The notes: generated by a model not told the origin, from the sequence alone. Counted from the first letter of the stretch, positions 17,250-26,151 are shown. The stretch is 64,000 nt of DNA from Myxococcales bacterium (GCA_016707895.1 JADJGV010000003.1:62001-126000), one strand, 5' to 3'. Program-made: numbers and translations.

Positions 17250-18335
17250 TCACAGGTGCGCGATGTCCTTGAACGTGACGAACACCATCAGCACGATCAG
17301 GAACAGCACGCCGACCATCGTCACGGTCATCTCGACGCGCGGGTTGGCGCGGCGGCGGGTCACCAGCTCGTAGCCGAGGAACGCCAGGCGGCCGCCGTCG
17401 AGCGCCGGCAGCGGCAGCAGGTTGAACAGGCCGAGGTAGACGTTGAGCATCATCAACAGCTCGAGGCCGTAGATCAGGCCCGAGCCGAACGCGCTCGAGA
17501 ACTCGTTGAAGATGCCGACCGGACCGGTGACCCGGACCTCGGCCTTGCCGCGGATCGCGGCGTAGAGCCCGCCGACGATCTGCTTGGTCTGCAGCCACGG
17601 GTACTTCACCGCCTCGACCGCGGCGGTGCCGACGCCGACCTTGCCGCGGGTCTCGAGCGCGATGCCCATGCGGAACACCTTCATCGGCTTGCCGTCGGCG
17701 TCGTTGATCACGTTGCCGGCGCCGTCCTTGACCTCGACCTCCTTGGTCGGGACCTCGAGCGGGATGCGCTGCCCGCCGCGCTCGACCACCAGCTTCATCG
17801 GCGCGCCCTTGGCGTCGTTGGTGATGACCGCCAGCGGCTTGTCGTTGGGGCCGGCGCCGCGCAGCTTGAGCGGCTGCCCGTTGGCCTCGACGATCACGTC
17901 CCCGGGCTGCAGGATGCCGTGGGCCGGGGCCTTGGGATCGACCGCGGCGACCTTGTAGTGCTCGGCCCAGTTGGGGATGCCGGCGCAGCTGTAGATGCCG
18001 AACGCCAACAGCACCGCGGCGAGGTAGTTGGTGCCGGGGCCGGCGAAGATCGTCAGGATGCGCTGCCACACCGGCTTGTTGGGGTAGGCCTCCTTGTCGT
18101 CGGGGTCGACGTCCTCGGCGATGTTCATCCCCTTGATCTCGACGAAGCCGCCGAACGGGATGGGCGCCAGCTGGAACAGCGAGCCGCGCTTGGAGCGCCA
18201 CTTGGCGATCGCCGGCCCGAAGCCGATCGAGAAGCGCTCGACCCGCATGCCGCACCAGCGGGCCACGAAGAAGTGGCCGGCCTCGTGCACGATGATCAGC
18301 ACGCCGAGCGCGAGGATCGGCCCGAGGTAATTCAT
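17250..18335 (-). CDS. rseP: RIP zinc metalloprotease RseP (site-2 protease family)
   Basis: A 361-residue inner-membrane protease that cuts anti-sigma factors or signal peptides within the membrane. The first helix carries HEAGH at residues 17-21. A second cluster GSLFQLAPIPFGGFVEIKGM follows, then a single PDZ-like domain (about 120-230; GILQPGDVIVEANGQPLKL). The C-terminal membrane part has the second metal-binding motif NLLPLPALDGGRL. Length is shorter than E. coli RseP (two PDZ domains) and fits the one-PDZ type. Same strand as uvrC. Confidence 0.95.
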   Translation of the reverse strand: MNYLGPILALGVLIIVHEAGHFFVARWCGMRVERFSIGFGPAIAKWRSKRGSLFQLAPIPFGGFVEIKGMNIAEDVDPDDKEAYPNKPVWQRILTIFAGPGTNYLAAVLLAFGIYSCAGIPNWAEHYKVAAVDPKAPAHGILQPGDVIVEANGQPLKLRGAGPNDKPLAVITNDAKGAPMKLVVERGGQRIPLEVPTKEVEVKDGAGNVINDADGKPMKVFRMGIALETRGKVGVGTAAVEAVKYPWLQTKQIVGGLYAAIRGKAEVRVTGPVGIFNEFSSAFGSGLIYGLELLMMLNVYLGLFNLLPLPALDGGRLAFLGYELVTRRRANPRVEMTVTMVGVLFLIVLMVFVTFKDIAHL

Positions 18336-18364
18336 GTGCCTGGACTATAGCAGCCCAGGCGCGA

Positions 18365-18997
18365 TCACGACGGGCGCGACGTCGACGATGGCGCCCGGCG
18401 CGGCAGGAACGCCGACAGCCAGCGCGGCCGCGTCGAGGTCGTGGTCTCGACCTGCTGCACGTCGAGGCGCAGGCCGCCGGCGGCCAGCCGCCGGGCCAGG
18501 CGCCGCTGCCGCGCGTCGCGGAACCCGCGCAGGCCGGTCAGCGCCGGCAGCGCGCGCACGCGGTTGGCGACGATGAACGCGTCGTGCATCACGACCGCGT
18601 CGACCGTGCCCTCGCGCACCGCGCGGATCGCGTCGGCGGCGCCGGCCATCGGCCCCAGCGCCTTGTGCGGATCGATGATCCACAGCACGCGGCCCTGTGC
18701 ACGCGCGGCGCCAGCGTCGGCGCCCCGGCCGCGCCGCGGCGCGTGGATCACCCTCAGCTCCGGCACGCGCGCGCGCTGGAGCGCCAGCACGGCGTGGGAG
18801 TTGTCGCCGGAGTCCTCGTCGACCGCGAGCAGCTCGAACGAGATCGACATCGCCCGGAGCTCCGCGGCCAGCCGCTGCACCGCGGGGCCGATCGCGTCTT
18901 CATCATCCCCGAACGGAAGGACGACCGAGACTTCGAAGCAGGTCGACATCAAGACCTGGGAAGACAGCAGGTTCTGTGCCGCCGCGGTGACGGTCAT
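18365..18997 (-). CDS. Glycosyltransferase family 2-like protein lacking a clear DxD
   Basis: A protein of 210 residues (or 194 if ATG 18949 is used). FEVSVVLPFGDDEDAIGPAV and FELLAVDEDSGDNS match the N-terminal nucleotide-binding part of GT-A family 2 enzymes. Where the metal-binding DxD is expected it reads WIIDPHKALGP. The protein is also short, so it may be non-catalytic or diverged. ATG 18997 is 9 bases after TACAAT (19007-19012). The second ATG fits the family's usual start better. It is 29 bases upstream of rseP on the same strand. Confidence 0.6.
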   Translation of the reverse strand: MTVTAAAQNLLSSQVLMSTCFEVSVVLPFGDDEDAIGPAVQRLAAELRAMSISFELLAVDEDSGDNSHAVLALQRARVPELRVIHAPRRGRGADAGAARAQGRVLWIIDPHKALGPMAGAADAIRAVREGTVDAVVMHDAFIVANRVRALPALTGLRGFRDARQRRLARRLAAGGLRLDVQQVETTTSTRPRWLSAFLPRRAPSSTSRPS

Positions 18998-19006
18998 GTG
19001 GCGGAG

Positions 19007-19012
19007 ATTGTA
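19007..19012 (-). promoter_or_regulatory. candidate -10 hexamer TACAAT
   Basis: TACAAT on the minus strand is close to the sigma-70 consensus TATAAT and lies 9 bases before the ATG at 18997. Confidence 0.4.
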
Positions 19013-19117
19013 CCACTGTAACTGTCCAGGTTCGTTGGAACGCCGTTCACGCACAGATCCGCTGGCCCGACCATCGCGCCGTCAACTTGCGTCGAAGATC
19101 GCGCACTCGGTGCGAAC

Positions 19118-20239
19118 TCAGCTACGCACCTGACGCCCCCAGTGCTCGTCGAGCCGGGCGCCGACCGCTGGCCACGCGAGCGCGCCGACCGGTGCGATCG
19201 GCATGGTCGCGGCCCGCGCGATGGCCGTCGCCAGCGCCCGCGGCTCGCGCGGCGCGACGACCCGCGCGCCGAACGCCGCGAGCGCCGCGAGCCCGCCGGT
19301 GGCGGTCGCGACCACCGGCACCCCGCACGCCAGGGCCTCCAGCGCGGCGAGCGGCGTGCCCTCGTGGCGACCGTCGGCCGTGACGATCGACGGCACCGCG
19401 ACCACGTCGGCGTCGACCAGCACGCGATCGCGCGCCGGCGCGTCGAGCCAGCCGCGCCACGCGACGCGATCCTCGACGCCGAGCTCGCGCGCCAGCGTCA
19501 TCAACCGCGCGCGCTCGGGCCCATCGCCGGCGACGACCATGCGAAAGCGTGGCGGCAGCGACGCCAGCGCCCACAGCGCCACGTCGACGCCCTTGATCGG
19601 CACCAGCCGCGCGAGGATCGCGATCGTCAGGTGCGGCTGCGCCGGCCGCACCGCGCGCGCGGCGACCACCGCGGCGATCGTCGCGCCGTCGACGCCCATC
19701 GGCTGGACGATCGTCGTCGATGACGACGCGGGCCGCGCCGCGATCACCGCGTCGCGCAGCGGCGCGGCCGCGCACGCGAGCCGCGCGCCGCGCAGCGCCA
19801 GCGCGCGCAGCGTCGATCGCAAGAGCCCGCGCGCCGCCAGCAGATGGACGTCGCCGCCGTGCGCGATCGCCAGCAGCGGCCCGCGCGTCGGCACCGCCGC
19901 CCACGCCGACGGCGCCAGCCAGTGCGCGGCGACCGCGTCCCAGCGCGGCGCGCGCGCCACCACCGCCGCGCCCAGGCGCGCCGCGAAGCCCGCCGCGCCG
20001 CCGACGCCGCGGCCGATCGCCTCGGGCGCGCCACCGGCGTAGAACAGCCCCGGCGGCGCCGCGACCCGCCGCACGCCTTCCGCAGCGTCCCAGGCCGGAT
20101 CGACGTCGGGCGCGCCGGCCGCGATGATCTCGACCGCCGCGCCGGTGCCGCGCAGGTACGCCGCGTGGCCGGCGACGAAGCTGCCGGCCGCGTCGCCGCG
20201 CCAGCGCGGATACGAGGTGGTGACGATGCCGACGCGCAC
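19118..20239 (-). CDS. Glycosyltransferase family 4 (GT-B) protein
   Basis: A 373-residue GT-B enzyme that would transfer a sugar from an NDP donor. The N-terminal domain starts MRVGIVTTSYPRWRGDAAG with the Gly-rich acceptor loop. The C-terminal domain has ILARLVPIKGVDVALWAL, VVAGDGPERARL and the E(x7)E donor-site motif in EGTPLAALEALACGVPVVA. The GTG start has a TAGGTT hexamer 6 bases upstream. It follows the 3-hydroxyacyl-CoA dehydrogenase gene by about 40 bases on the same strand. Acceptor unknown. Confidence 0.88.
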   Translation of the reverse strand: MRVGIVTTSYPRWRGDAAGSFVAGHAAYLRGTGAAVEIIAAGAPDVDPAWDAAEGVRRVAAPPGLFYAGGAPEAIGRGVGGAAGFAARLGAAVVARAPRWDAVAAHWLAPSAWAAVPTRGPLLAIAHGGDVHLLAARGLLRSTLRALALRGARLACAAAPLRDAVIAARPASSSTTIVQPMGVDGATIAAVVAARAVRPAQPHLTIAILARLVPIKGVDVALWALASLPPRFRMVVAGDGPERARLMTLARELGVEDRVAWRGWLDAPARDRVLVDADVVAVPSIVTADGRHEGTPLAALEALACGVPVVATATGGLAALAAFGARVVAPREPRALATAIARAATMPIAPVGALAWPAVGARLDEHWGRQVRS

Positions 20240-20245
20240 CGGGCA

Positions 20246-20251
20246 AACCTA
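20246..20251 (-). promoter_or_regulatory. candidate -10 hexamer TAGGTT, leaderless start
   Basis: TAGGTT on the minus strand ends 6 bases before the glycosyltransferase GTG at 20239. Confidence 0.35.
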
Positions 20252-20278
20252 CTCGCTCGCGCCGCGCGGCGCAGCGCG

Positions 20279-21193
20279 CTACGCGGCGATCGACGGCTGC
20301 GCGGCGATGACCAGCGCGGCCTTGTTGGCCTTGGCCGGCTTGGCGCTGTAGTCGTAGAGGCCGATGCCCGACTTCTTGCCGAGCTGGCCGGCCTGCACCA
20401 GGCGGCGCAGCAGCGCCGGCGCGCGGTAGCGGTCGTCGCCGAACTCCTTGTAGAGCAGCTTGGCCATCGCGTAGACCACGTCGAGCCCGATCAGGTCCGA
20501 CAGCGCCAGCGGCCCCATCGGGTGGCCGCAGCCCAGGCGCATCGCGGTGTCGATGTGCTCGGCGCTGGCCAGGCCCTGCTCGTACGCGTGGATCGCGCCG
20601 AGCAGCATCGGCACCAGCAGCCGGTTGACGACGAAGCCGGTCGAGTCGAGCACCGGCACCGCGGTCTTGCCCAGCCGCGCGACGAACGCCTCGCATGCGG
20701 CCAGCGCGTCGGGGTCGGTGTCGGTCAGGTGCGCGACCTCGACCAGCGCCATCGCCGGCACCGGCGAGAAGAAGTGCAGGCCGAGCGTGCGGCGCGGCCG
20801 CAGCCCGTCCGACAGATCGGCGATCTTCAGGGTGGAGGTGTTGGAGGCCAGGATCGCCTCGGGCGCGAGCAGGGCGGCGAGCCGCGCGAACAGCTCGCGC
20901 TTGGCGCCGAGGTCCTCGACGATCGCCTCGATCACCAGGTCACAGCCGGCGACCGCGTCGACGTCGCAGGTGGCGGTGATCAGCGCCAGCGCCCGGTCGG
21001 CGTCCTCGGCGGCGAGCTTGCCCTTGGCGACGCGGGCGGCCATCGAGGCGCGGATCCGCGCCCGGGCCGACTCGGGGTCACCGGGGGTCGCCTTGACCAG
21101 CGTGACCGGCAGCCCAGCCAGGGCCGCGACCTCCGCGATGCCAGCCCCCATCAGTCCGCTCCCGACGATGCCGATGTGCTTCGGTTCCGACAT
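20279..21193 (-). CDS. hbd: 3-hydroxybutyryl-CoA dehydrogenase (3-hydroxyacyl-CoA dehydrogenase)
   Basis: A 304-residue NAD(P)-dependent enzyme interconverting acetoacetyl-CoA and 3-hydroxybutyryl-CoA or homologous chain lengths. The Rossmann motif IGIVGSGLMGAGIA sits at residues 7-20. The catalytic His lies in GLHFFSPVPAM, the active-site SNTSTL region precedes it, and the C-terminal domain carries DSTGFVVNRLL and HPMGPLALSDLIGLD. ATG 21193 is chosen over an upstream in-frame start because GGAGG lies just before it and the dinucleotide fold begins five residues later. An unusually AT-rich region precedes it. Confidence 0.93.
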   Translation of the reverse strand: MSEPKHIGIVGSGLMGAGIAEVAALAGLPVTLVKATPGDPESARARIRASMAARVAKGKLAAEDADRALALITATCDVDAVAGCDLVIEAIVEDLGAKRELFARLAALLAPEAILASNTSTLKIADLSDGLRPRRTLGLHFFSPVPAMALVEVAHLTDTDPDALAACEAFVARLGKTAVPVLDSTGFVVNRLLVPMLLGAIHAYEQGLASAEHIDTAMRLGCGHPMGPLALSDLIGLDVVYAMAKLLYKEFGDDRYRAPALLRRLVQAGQLGKKSGIGLYDYSAKPAKANKAALVIAAQPSIAA

Positions 21194-21345
21194 GATTGCC
21201 TCCTGGAGACACAGCATGAGCACGGAACCAATATCTGTCAATCTGTAACTAGTTGATTTCTATTAACATTGGCATTAACAACCCGAGTGGTTCGTCAACG
21301 CGTTCACAGGCTATGTAAATCGGCCACTTGCCTCGACGCGTCGCG
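21194..21345 (-). promoter_or_regulatory. AT-rich upstream region of hbd with palindromes
   Basis: The most AT-rich stretch of the window (about 21225-21320). On the minus strand it holds TTGTTAATGCCAATGTTAAT, a perfect AACTAGTT palindrome and TTGACA followed 17 bases later by CATGCT, then GGAGG before the ATG. Likely promoter plus operator; the regulator is unknown. Confidence 0.5.
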
Positions 21346-21621
21346 TCACTCCCGCAGCGCCGCTCGCTTCTCCCAGCGCGCCTTGGCCTTGGCCAGCTCG
21401 CCATCGCGGGTCCGCGGCTCGCCGCGCGCCTCCAGGTTCTCCAGCAGCGCGGTGGTGATCGCGGCGATCGCGTTGACCGCGGCGTCGAACGCGACCTGGT
21501 TGGCCATCGACGGTCGGGTCGACCCGCTCACCTTGCGCACGTACTGCAGCGCGGCGGCCTGGATCTCTTCCGGCGTGGTCGGGGGAGCGAAGTTGTGCAG
21601 GACGCGGATGTTGCGGCACAC
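21346..21621 (-). CDS. DUF2277 family protein
   Basis: A 91-residue protein with the near-invariant DUF2277 opening MCRNIRVLHNFAPPTTPEEI and the following QAAALQYVRKVSGSTRPS. Family function is unknown. It is small, soluble, and normally encoded as a single gene in soil bacteria. Start is a GTG (21619-21621) with TAGCCT ending 6 bases upstream, which overlaps the end region of the next gene. No operon partner on its downstream side, as hbd begins 150 bases further on the same strand. Confidence 0.92.
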   Translation of the reverse strand: MCRNIRVLHNFAPPTTPEEIQAAALQYVRKVSGSTRPSMANQVAFDAAVNAIAAITTALLENLEARGEPRTRDGELAKAKARWEKRAALRE

Positions 21622-21627
21622 GCCCGA

Positions 21628-21633
21628 AGGCTA
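21628..21633 (-). promoter_or_regulatory. candidate -10 hexamer TAGCCT, leaderless start
   Basis: TAGCCT ends 6 bases before the DUF2277 GTG and contains the stop codon of the upstream gene (21631-21633). Confidence 0.4.
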
Positions 21634-22008
21634 CCGCCGCCGGCGGGCTAGCGCGACGGCGCCGCCCACCGCCAGCACCACCTCGGCGGCGATCCACACC
21701 AGCTGCCGCCCGTCGGGGGCGCCGTCGAGCGCGAACCCGAGCAGGCGCGCCGCGCCGATGCCCGCCATCGCCCACGCCACCAGGCCGACCGCCGCGCGCC
21801 ACCACGGCCGCAGCGCCGGCAGCCACGCCACGAACCCGCCGAGGCCCGCGAGCGTGCCGCCCCAGCTCGCCCGCAGGTTGATCAGCTGCGACGACGTGTG
21901 GGCCGGTCGCCCGAGCGCGTCGGCGACCGCGTGCGGGCTGAGCGCCAGCACCGCGCCGACGATGATCATCGCGACGCCCGCCAGCCGCCGCGCCTGCCGC
22001 GCGGTCAT
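21631..22008 (-). CDS. Small four-helix membrane protein
   Basis: A 125-residue protein with four hydrophobic segments: AGVAMIIVGAVLALS, GTLAGLGGFVAWLPAL, AAVGLVAWAMAGIGAARLLG and WIAAEVVLAVGGAVAL. It has a GRPAHTSSQLINLRA loop after the first helix, reminiscent of DUF4345-type proteins. Function unknown. The ATG overlaps the stop of the upstream lipoprotein gene as ATGA, so the two are translated together. Confidence 0.75.
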   Translation of the reverse strand: MTARQARRLAGVAMIIVGAVLALSPHAVADALGRPAHTSSQLINLRASWGGTLAGLGGFVAWLPALRPWWRAAVGLVAWAMAGIGAARLLGFALDGAPDGRQLVWIAAEVVLAVGGAVALARRRR

Positions 22009-22736
22009 GGACACAGCGCCGGCAGCGACACCGCGTCGGCGCCGCCACCGCTGTCGCCCTCGATCCCGAAGTGCCACGAGGCGGTGAACACCAGCTGACC
22101 GGCCGGCGTGGTCAGCGTCGCGATCGTCACCTCGCCGATCGGGCTGCCGAACGACGTCGCGGGCAACGCCACTGGCCGCCACGCGCCGCCGCAGCGCGCC
22201 TCGACGGTATCGGTGAACGTGTCCCACACGCCGGTCATGGGATCGCCGTCGTCTCCAGTCACCACGCGCGACCGCCGCAGCGCGACGGCGCCGACCTGCC
22301 CCTCCGCGCCCGGCTCCAGCTCGCGCGGCGCGAAGTCCCACGCCACGAACCCGCCGTCGCGCAGCGCCTGATCGATCGCGGCGAGCGCCGCCTGATCGAT
22401 GAACTCGGCCTCGACCCCGAAGAACTGCCGGTCCTCGGGGTGCCGGTAGTAGACGTGCTCGGCCGGGCGATCGCCGATGAACCGCACCGCCATCATCGCG
22501 CCGGCCTGGATGCTCGACTCGTCGACGGCGCAGGCCGCGGTGCGGGTCGCCGTCGACCACGCGAAGCAGATCGCGTCCGGCGACTCGCCGCGCGCCAGCG
22601 CCGCGCGCGCCTCGTCGAGCGAGCCGGCTGGCGCGCCGCCGCCGGTGGGATCGACGCCGTGGTTGGCAGGCACGACCGGGCGGGCGGCCCCGCCGCACGC
22701 GACGATCAAGACGCTCAGCGGCAAGGCGCGACGCAT
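22005..22736 (-). CDS. Predicted lipoprotein
   Basis: A 243-residue lipoprotein; signal peptide MRRALPLSVLIVACGG with lipobox Cys14. Mature region begins with a Pro/Gly linker, then IQAGAMMAVRFIGDRPAEHVYYRHPEDRQFFGVEAEFIDQ (a strand-rich domain; quoted parts IQAGAMMAVRFIG and HVYYRHPEDRQFFGVEAEF). No known family recognised. ATG 22736 is preferred to an upstream start that would put charged residues before the signal. Translationally coupled (ATGA) to the small membrane protein. Confidence 0.72.
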   Translation of the reverse strand: MRRALPLSVLIVACGGAARPVVPANHGVDPTGGGAPAGSLDEARAALARGESPDAICFAWSTATRTAACAVDESSIQAGAMMAVRFIGDRPAEHVYYRHPEDRQFFGVEAEFIDQAALAAIDQALRDGGFVAWDFAPRELEPGAEGQVGAVALRRSRVVTGDDGDPMTGVWDTFTDTVEARCGGAWRPVALPATSFGSPIGEVTIATLTTPAGQLVFTASWHFGIEGDSGGGADAVSLPALCP

Positions 22737-22774
22737 CGCGCGATGTTCTCGCCGGTGCCGCGCCGACACAAGCG

Positions 22775-24256
22775 TCAGGGGCTGGGCGTCACCCAGCGCA
22801 GCGGCCCGCGGGGGATGCCGCCGTCGTCGCCGTCGAGCACCAGCGCGCGCCCGGCGCGATCGACCGCCTGCACCGCGCCGCGCACCGCGCCCAGCCGCGC
22901 CCGCGCCGCGAGGTCGTAGACCACGCCGGCGACCACCACCACCGGCCCGGCGGCGGCCTGGAGCTCACCGCCCCCGGCGCCGACCTCGACCCGGCTGCCG
23001 TCGGCGACGTCGACGATCGCCAGCGGCGTGCCGGCGATCAGCCGCCGGGTGCCGTGGCTCGCGATCACCTCGTGGCCGCTGGTGGGGTCGGGTCGCGCGG
23101 CGCCGGCGTCGAGGTCGACGCAGGTGCCGTGGTTGCAGGCCACCGGCCCGCGGAAGCGCGCCAGCTCGTCGCGCCAGTCGGCCCGGCGGGTCGCGGTCAT
23201 CGTCGTCGGGCGCGCCAGGCCCGGCCCGGCCAGCGTCACCGCCGCCTCGTCGCCGTGGCTCGGGCGACAGGTGTACAGGACGCGCGGCGGCGCCGCGGCG
23301 ACGCCTACCACCTGCGGGTCGCACGCCGCCGACGCCAGCTCGCGCCCGGCCAGGCTGAGCGCGCCGCGCGGTCCGGCGCGCAGGAGGTCGTCGCCGACCG
23401 GCGCCACGATCGCCTCGCCCTCGTCGACGATCGCGCCAGTCGCGAGGTCGAGCCACAGGAACTCGGGCATGTCGCCCGACCAGCCGCCGGTCGAGTACGA
23501 CATGATCGGCCCGCGGCAGTCGCGGTCCGACAGCGACGTGCGCAGCGACGGCCAGGTGACCTTGCCGTCGCCGTCCTGGTCCTTGCGCACGACGAGCAGC
23601 CGCGCCCAGCGGCCGTCGCGATCGACCTCGGCCCGCCAGATCCCCGGCTGCGTGACCTCGCGCTCGGCGCCGGTGGCCAGGTCGCGCACGACGACGCGAT
23701 CGCCGCCGCGGAAGTACACCAGCCGCGTGCCGTCGGCGTCGACGCTGGCCGCGCGGTGGCGCAGCACCGGCACGCCGTCGTCCTTGGCCTCGGCGCCCGG
23801 CAGCTCGAGCCAGGTGCCGGCGGCCGCGTCGTGGAGCACCAGCTTGGCGCCGCGCACCACCGCCAGCCAGCGGCCGTCGTCGGACCGCGTGACCACCGCG
23901 TCGATCGCCTGCTCGCGCCCGTCGCGGCCGACGACGAACGGCGCGAAGCGATCGCCGTAGGTGTCGCCGTGGTGGCCGGCGTGCACCGCGATCTCGCCGT
24001 CGCCGTCGGTGTCGGCGCGGGCCTGGCAGATGACCAGCCAGCTGCCGTCGTCCGCGGTGGCCTCGAGGACGATCGGGTGCGCGGTGCCGATGGTGTCGAC
24101 GCCGACGCCGGCCGCGGGCGGTGGCGCGTCGCTCGAGGCGCTGGGCGGCGGCGCGCTGGGCGGCGGCGATCCGCCACCGGCGGGGGCGCCCGGGCCAGGC
24201 CGCGGCGAGGCGGCACACGCGATCACCAGCGGCAGGGCTCCGGTCCACCAGCGCAT
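22775..24256 (-). CDS. Predicted lipoprotein with beta-propeller-like repeats
   Basis: A 493-residue protein. Signal peptide ends LVIACAA (Cys14), followed by a Pro/Gly/Ser linker. The rest shows repeated strands with DGRWLAVVRG, DADGTRLVYFRGGD, DRDGRWARLLVVRKDQDGDGK-type turns, as in TolB/WD40-like propellers. Asp-rich DTDGDGE and DQDGDGK loops look like calcium-binding turns. Likely an envelope protein; no enzymatic motif. It lies 38 bases upstream of the next lipoprotein gene on the same strand. Confidence 0.7.
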   Translation of the reverse strand: MRWWTGALPLVIACAASPRPGPGAPAGGGSPPPSAPPPSASSDAPPPAAGVGVDTIGTAHPIVLEATADDGSWLVICQARADTDGDGEIAVHAGHHGDTYGDRFAPFVVGRDGREQAIDAVVTRSDDGRWLAVVRGAKLVLHDAAAGTWLELPGAEAKDDGVPVLRHRAASVDADGTRLVYFRGGDRVVVRDLATGAEREVTQPGIWRAEVDRDGRWARLLVVRKDQDGDGKVTWPSLRTSLSDRDCRGPIMSYSTGGWSGDMPEFLWLDLATGAIVDEGEAIVAPVGDDLLRAGPRGALSLAGRELASAACDPQVVGVAAAPPRVLYTCRPSHGDEAAVTLAGPGLARPTTMTATRRADWRDELARFRGPVACNHGTCVDLDAGAARPDPTSGHEVIASHGTRRLIAGTPLAIVDVADGSRVEVGAGGGELQAAAGPVVVVAGVVYDLAARARLGAVRGAVQAVDRAGRALVLDGDDGGIPRGPLRWVTPSP

Positions 24257-24309
24257 GGCCCAAGGATGCGCCGGCCGGGCCCGGGTTGCACGCGCCGTGC
24301 GCGCGGCGG

Positions 24310-25200
24310 TCAGGGGATGATCGGCGCCGAGGTCGTGACGCCGGCGCCGAACCAGCGGATCGTGCCGGCCTGCAGCAGGGTCCCGGCGCCGGTCTGGCGA
24401 TCGAGGCGGACGAACGAGCCCATGCCGGCGCCACCGTCGGCGAACCCGTACAGCTGGCCGCCCCAGAACGCCACGCCGAAGATCTTGTCGAAGCCGGTGC
24501 CGGTGCCGACGACGGTCGCGGCCCAGCCGTTCATCGGATCGATCACCGCGAGGTAGTCCTGGCCGGTGGTCGCGCCGACGTCGACCGTCGCCACCGTGCC
24601 AAAGCCGCGCACGTAGACGATGTCGCCGCTCGAGATCACGTCCATGCCGCCCGACTGGCCGTAGTCGCCGATCACCGTCGACGTCGCCGACGCGCCGGCG
24701 ATGTCGATGCGGATCACCGCGCCGGTGTCGGTCGCGGCCACCAGCATCTCGGGGCCGTCGGGCGCCGCCGGGTTGGCCGGCACGAACGACAGGCTGGTCA
24801 GGTTGTCGGTGCCGGTGAAGCTGGCGAGCAGCGTGCACGCGCCGGTGGCCTCGTCGACCTCGAAGATCTTGTTGAGGGTCACGCCGATCATGCGCTCGTC
24901 GCGGTCGACCGCGATGTCGGTCATCGACTGCGTGCCGAGGTTGGTGAACGGCCCGATCGGGATCGCCGCGTTGGTCGTGGTGTCGATGCGGTACAGCATC
25001 TGGCCCGAGTGGGCGTAGACCCGGCTCGGGGGTGACTCGTCGGCGTCGATGCCGCCCGGCCCGTCGATCACCCGGCCGTCGGTCGCCCCGTCGGTGGCGG
25101 CGTCGATCGACTGGACATCGTCGCCGTTGCCGGTGACCGAGGGGCCACAGGCGGCGGCGAGCACGAGGGCGGCAGACACGAGGCGGGTCGAGCTGGACAT
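24310..25200 (-). CDS. Predicted lipoprotein, propeller-like, with Asp/Ala linker
   Basis: A 296-residue lipoprotein. The signal peptide ends LAAACG (Cys18). A linker of (I/V)DAATDG-type repeats follows, then strand repeats (LYRIDTTTNAAIPIG, IFEVDEATGACTLL, VIRIDIAGAS, FVRLDRQTGAGTLL) that look like propeller blades recording summary values. GGAG precedes the ATG and TAGGGT (25231-25236) is a likely -10. Function unknown. Confidence 0.75.
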   Translation of the reverse strand: MSSSTRLVSAALVLAAACGPSVTGNGDDVQSIDAATDGATDGRVIDGPGGIDADESPPSRVYAHSGQMLYRIDTTTNAAIPIGPFTNLGTQSMTDIAVDRDERMIGVTLNKIFEVDEATGACTLLASFTGTDNLTSLSFVPANPAAPDGPEMLVAATDTGAVIRIDIAGASATSTVIGDYGQSGGMDVISSGDIVYVRGFGTVATVDVGATTGQDYLAVIDPMNGWAATVVGTGTGFDKIFGVAFWGGQLYGFADGGAGMGSFVRLDRQTGAGTLLQAGTIRWFGAGVTTSAPIIP

Positions 25201-25230
25201 CGATGCGACTCCGGATCCGAAAGGAGGCGC

Positions 25231-25236
25231 ACCCTA
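25231..25236 (-). promoter_or_regulatory. candidate -10 hexamer TAGGGT
   Basis: TAGGGT on the minus strand would give a leader of about 24 bases carrying GGAG before the lipoprotein ATG at 25200. Confidence 0.35.
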
Positions 25237-25377
25237 CTCCAACTGCTGCGGCGTTGGCGTGGAGATTCGGTGACAGGTTGCCGCGATCACGGCCGGCGGT
25301 CGGACCGTGAGCCGCGGCACGCGACGATCCGCCGCCACCCCGGGGCCGCGCCCCCCGTGCGACAGTGCCGCAACGCC

Positions 25378-26085
25378 ATGAAGCCCGCCTGCGCCCTGCT
25401 CGCGCTGACCGCGGTCGCCGCCTGCGCCGACGACGCCGCCCAGCCCATCGACGCCGCGGTCGACGCCGCGATCGACGTCGCCATCGACGGCCCCGACATC
25501 GACGCCGGCCCGTGCGGCGCCGACTTCTTCCTGACCGGGGCCTACGAGGACTGGGACTCGACGACCAACACCTTCGACGGCGTCGAGTTCGCCACCTGGA
25601 CCGTGCGCGGCGAGCCGGCGCGCACGTTCACCACCAACCCCAACGGCCGGGTCGAGCTGTGCATCGGGCGTGGCCACGTGAGCGTCATCGACGCGACGCA
25701 GGGCGACTACCGGCCGGCGATCTACGTGACGCAGCCCGAGGTGTTCGACCCGCCGGGGCTGTTCTTCTTCCAGATCAAGGGCATCAAGACCACGCGCTAC
25801 GCGCCGTTCTTCACGGAGATCGGCGTGACCCCGGATCCGGCGCGCGGCCACGTGCTGATCCAGCAGATGGGCGCGCCGCGGGCGCTGACCTTGACCGGCG
25901 GCGGCGCGCCATTCGCGGTCGACAGCAGCGACGACCTGACCTGGGCCGCGGGCGCGACCGGCGGGCTGGTGCTGTTCACCAACGTCGCCGCCGGCACGTC
26001 GACCCTGTCGACCACCGGCGCGATCGTCGGCCCGACGTCGCTGCCGGTCGAGGCCGGCAAGCTGACGATCGCGACGATCCGCTGA
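25378..26085 (+). CDS. Predicted lipoprotein with Asp/Ala-repeat linker
   Basis: A 235-residue lipoprotein. Signal MKPACALLALTAVAAC (Cys16) is followed by PIDAAVDAAIDVAIDGPDID, then a compact domain starting CGADFFLTGAYEDWDS. A segment FFFQIKGIKTTRY and a C-terminal strand-rich region follow. No known family. ATG 25378 is chosen since the preceding in-frame codons are Arg-rich and would disrupt the signal. Confidence 0.72.
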   Translation: MKPACALLALTAVAACADDAAQPIDAAVDAAIDVAIDGPDIDAGPCGADFFLTGAYEDWDSTTNTFDGVEFATWTVRGEPARTFTTNPNGRVELCIGRGHVSVIDATQGDYRPAIYVTQPEVFDPPGLFFFQIKGIKTTRYAPFFTEIGVTPDPARGHVLIQQMGAPRALTLTGGGAPFAVDSSDDLTWAAGATGGLVLFTNVAAGTSTLSTTGAIVGPTSLPVEAGKLTIATIR

Positions 26086-26151
26086 GCAGGCCGCGCCCAG
26101 CGCCTGGGATCCCGCGCGGTTGCGCGGCGGCTGAGGTATTTTCGCGGCGCG

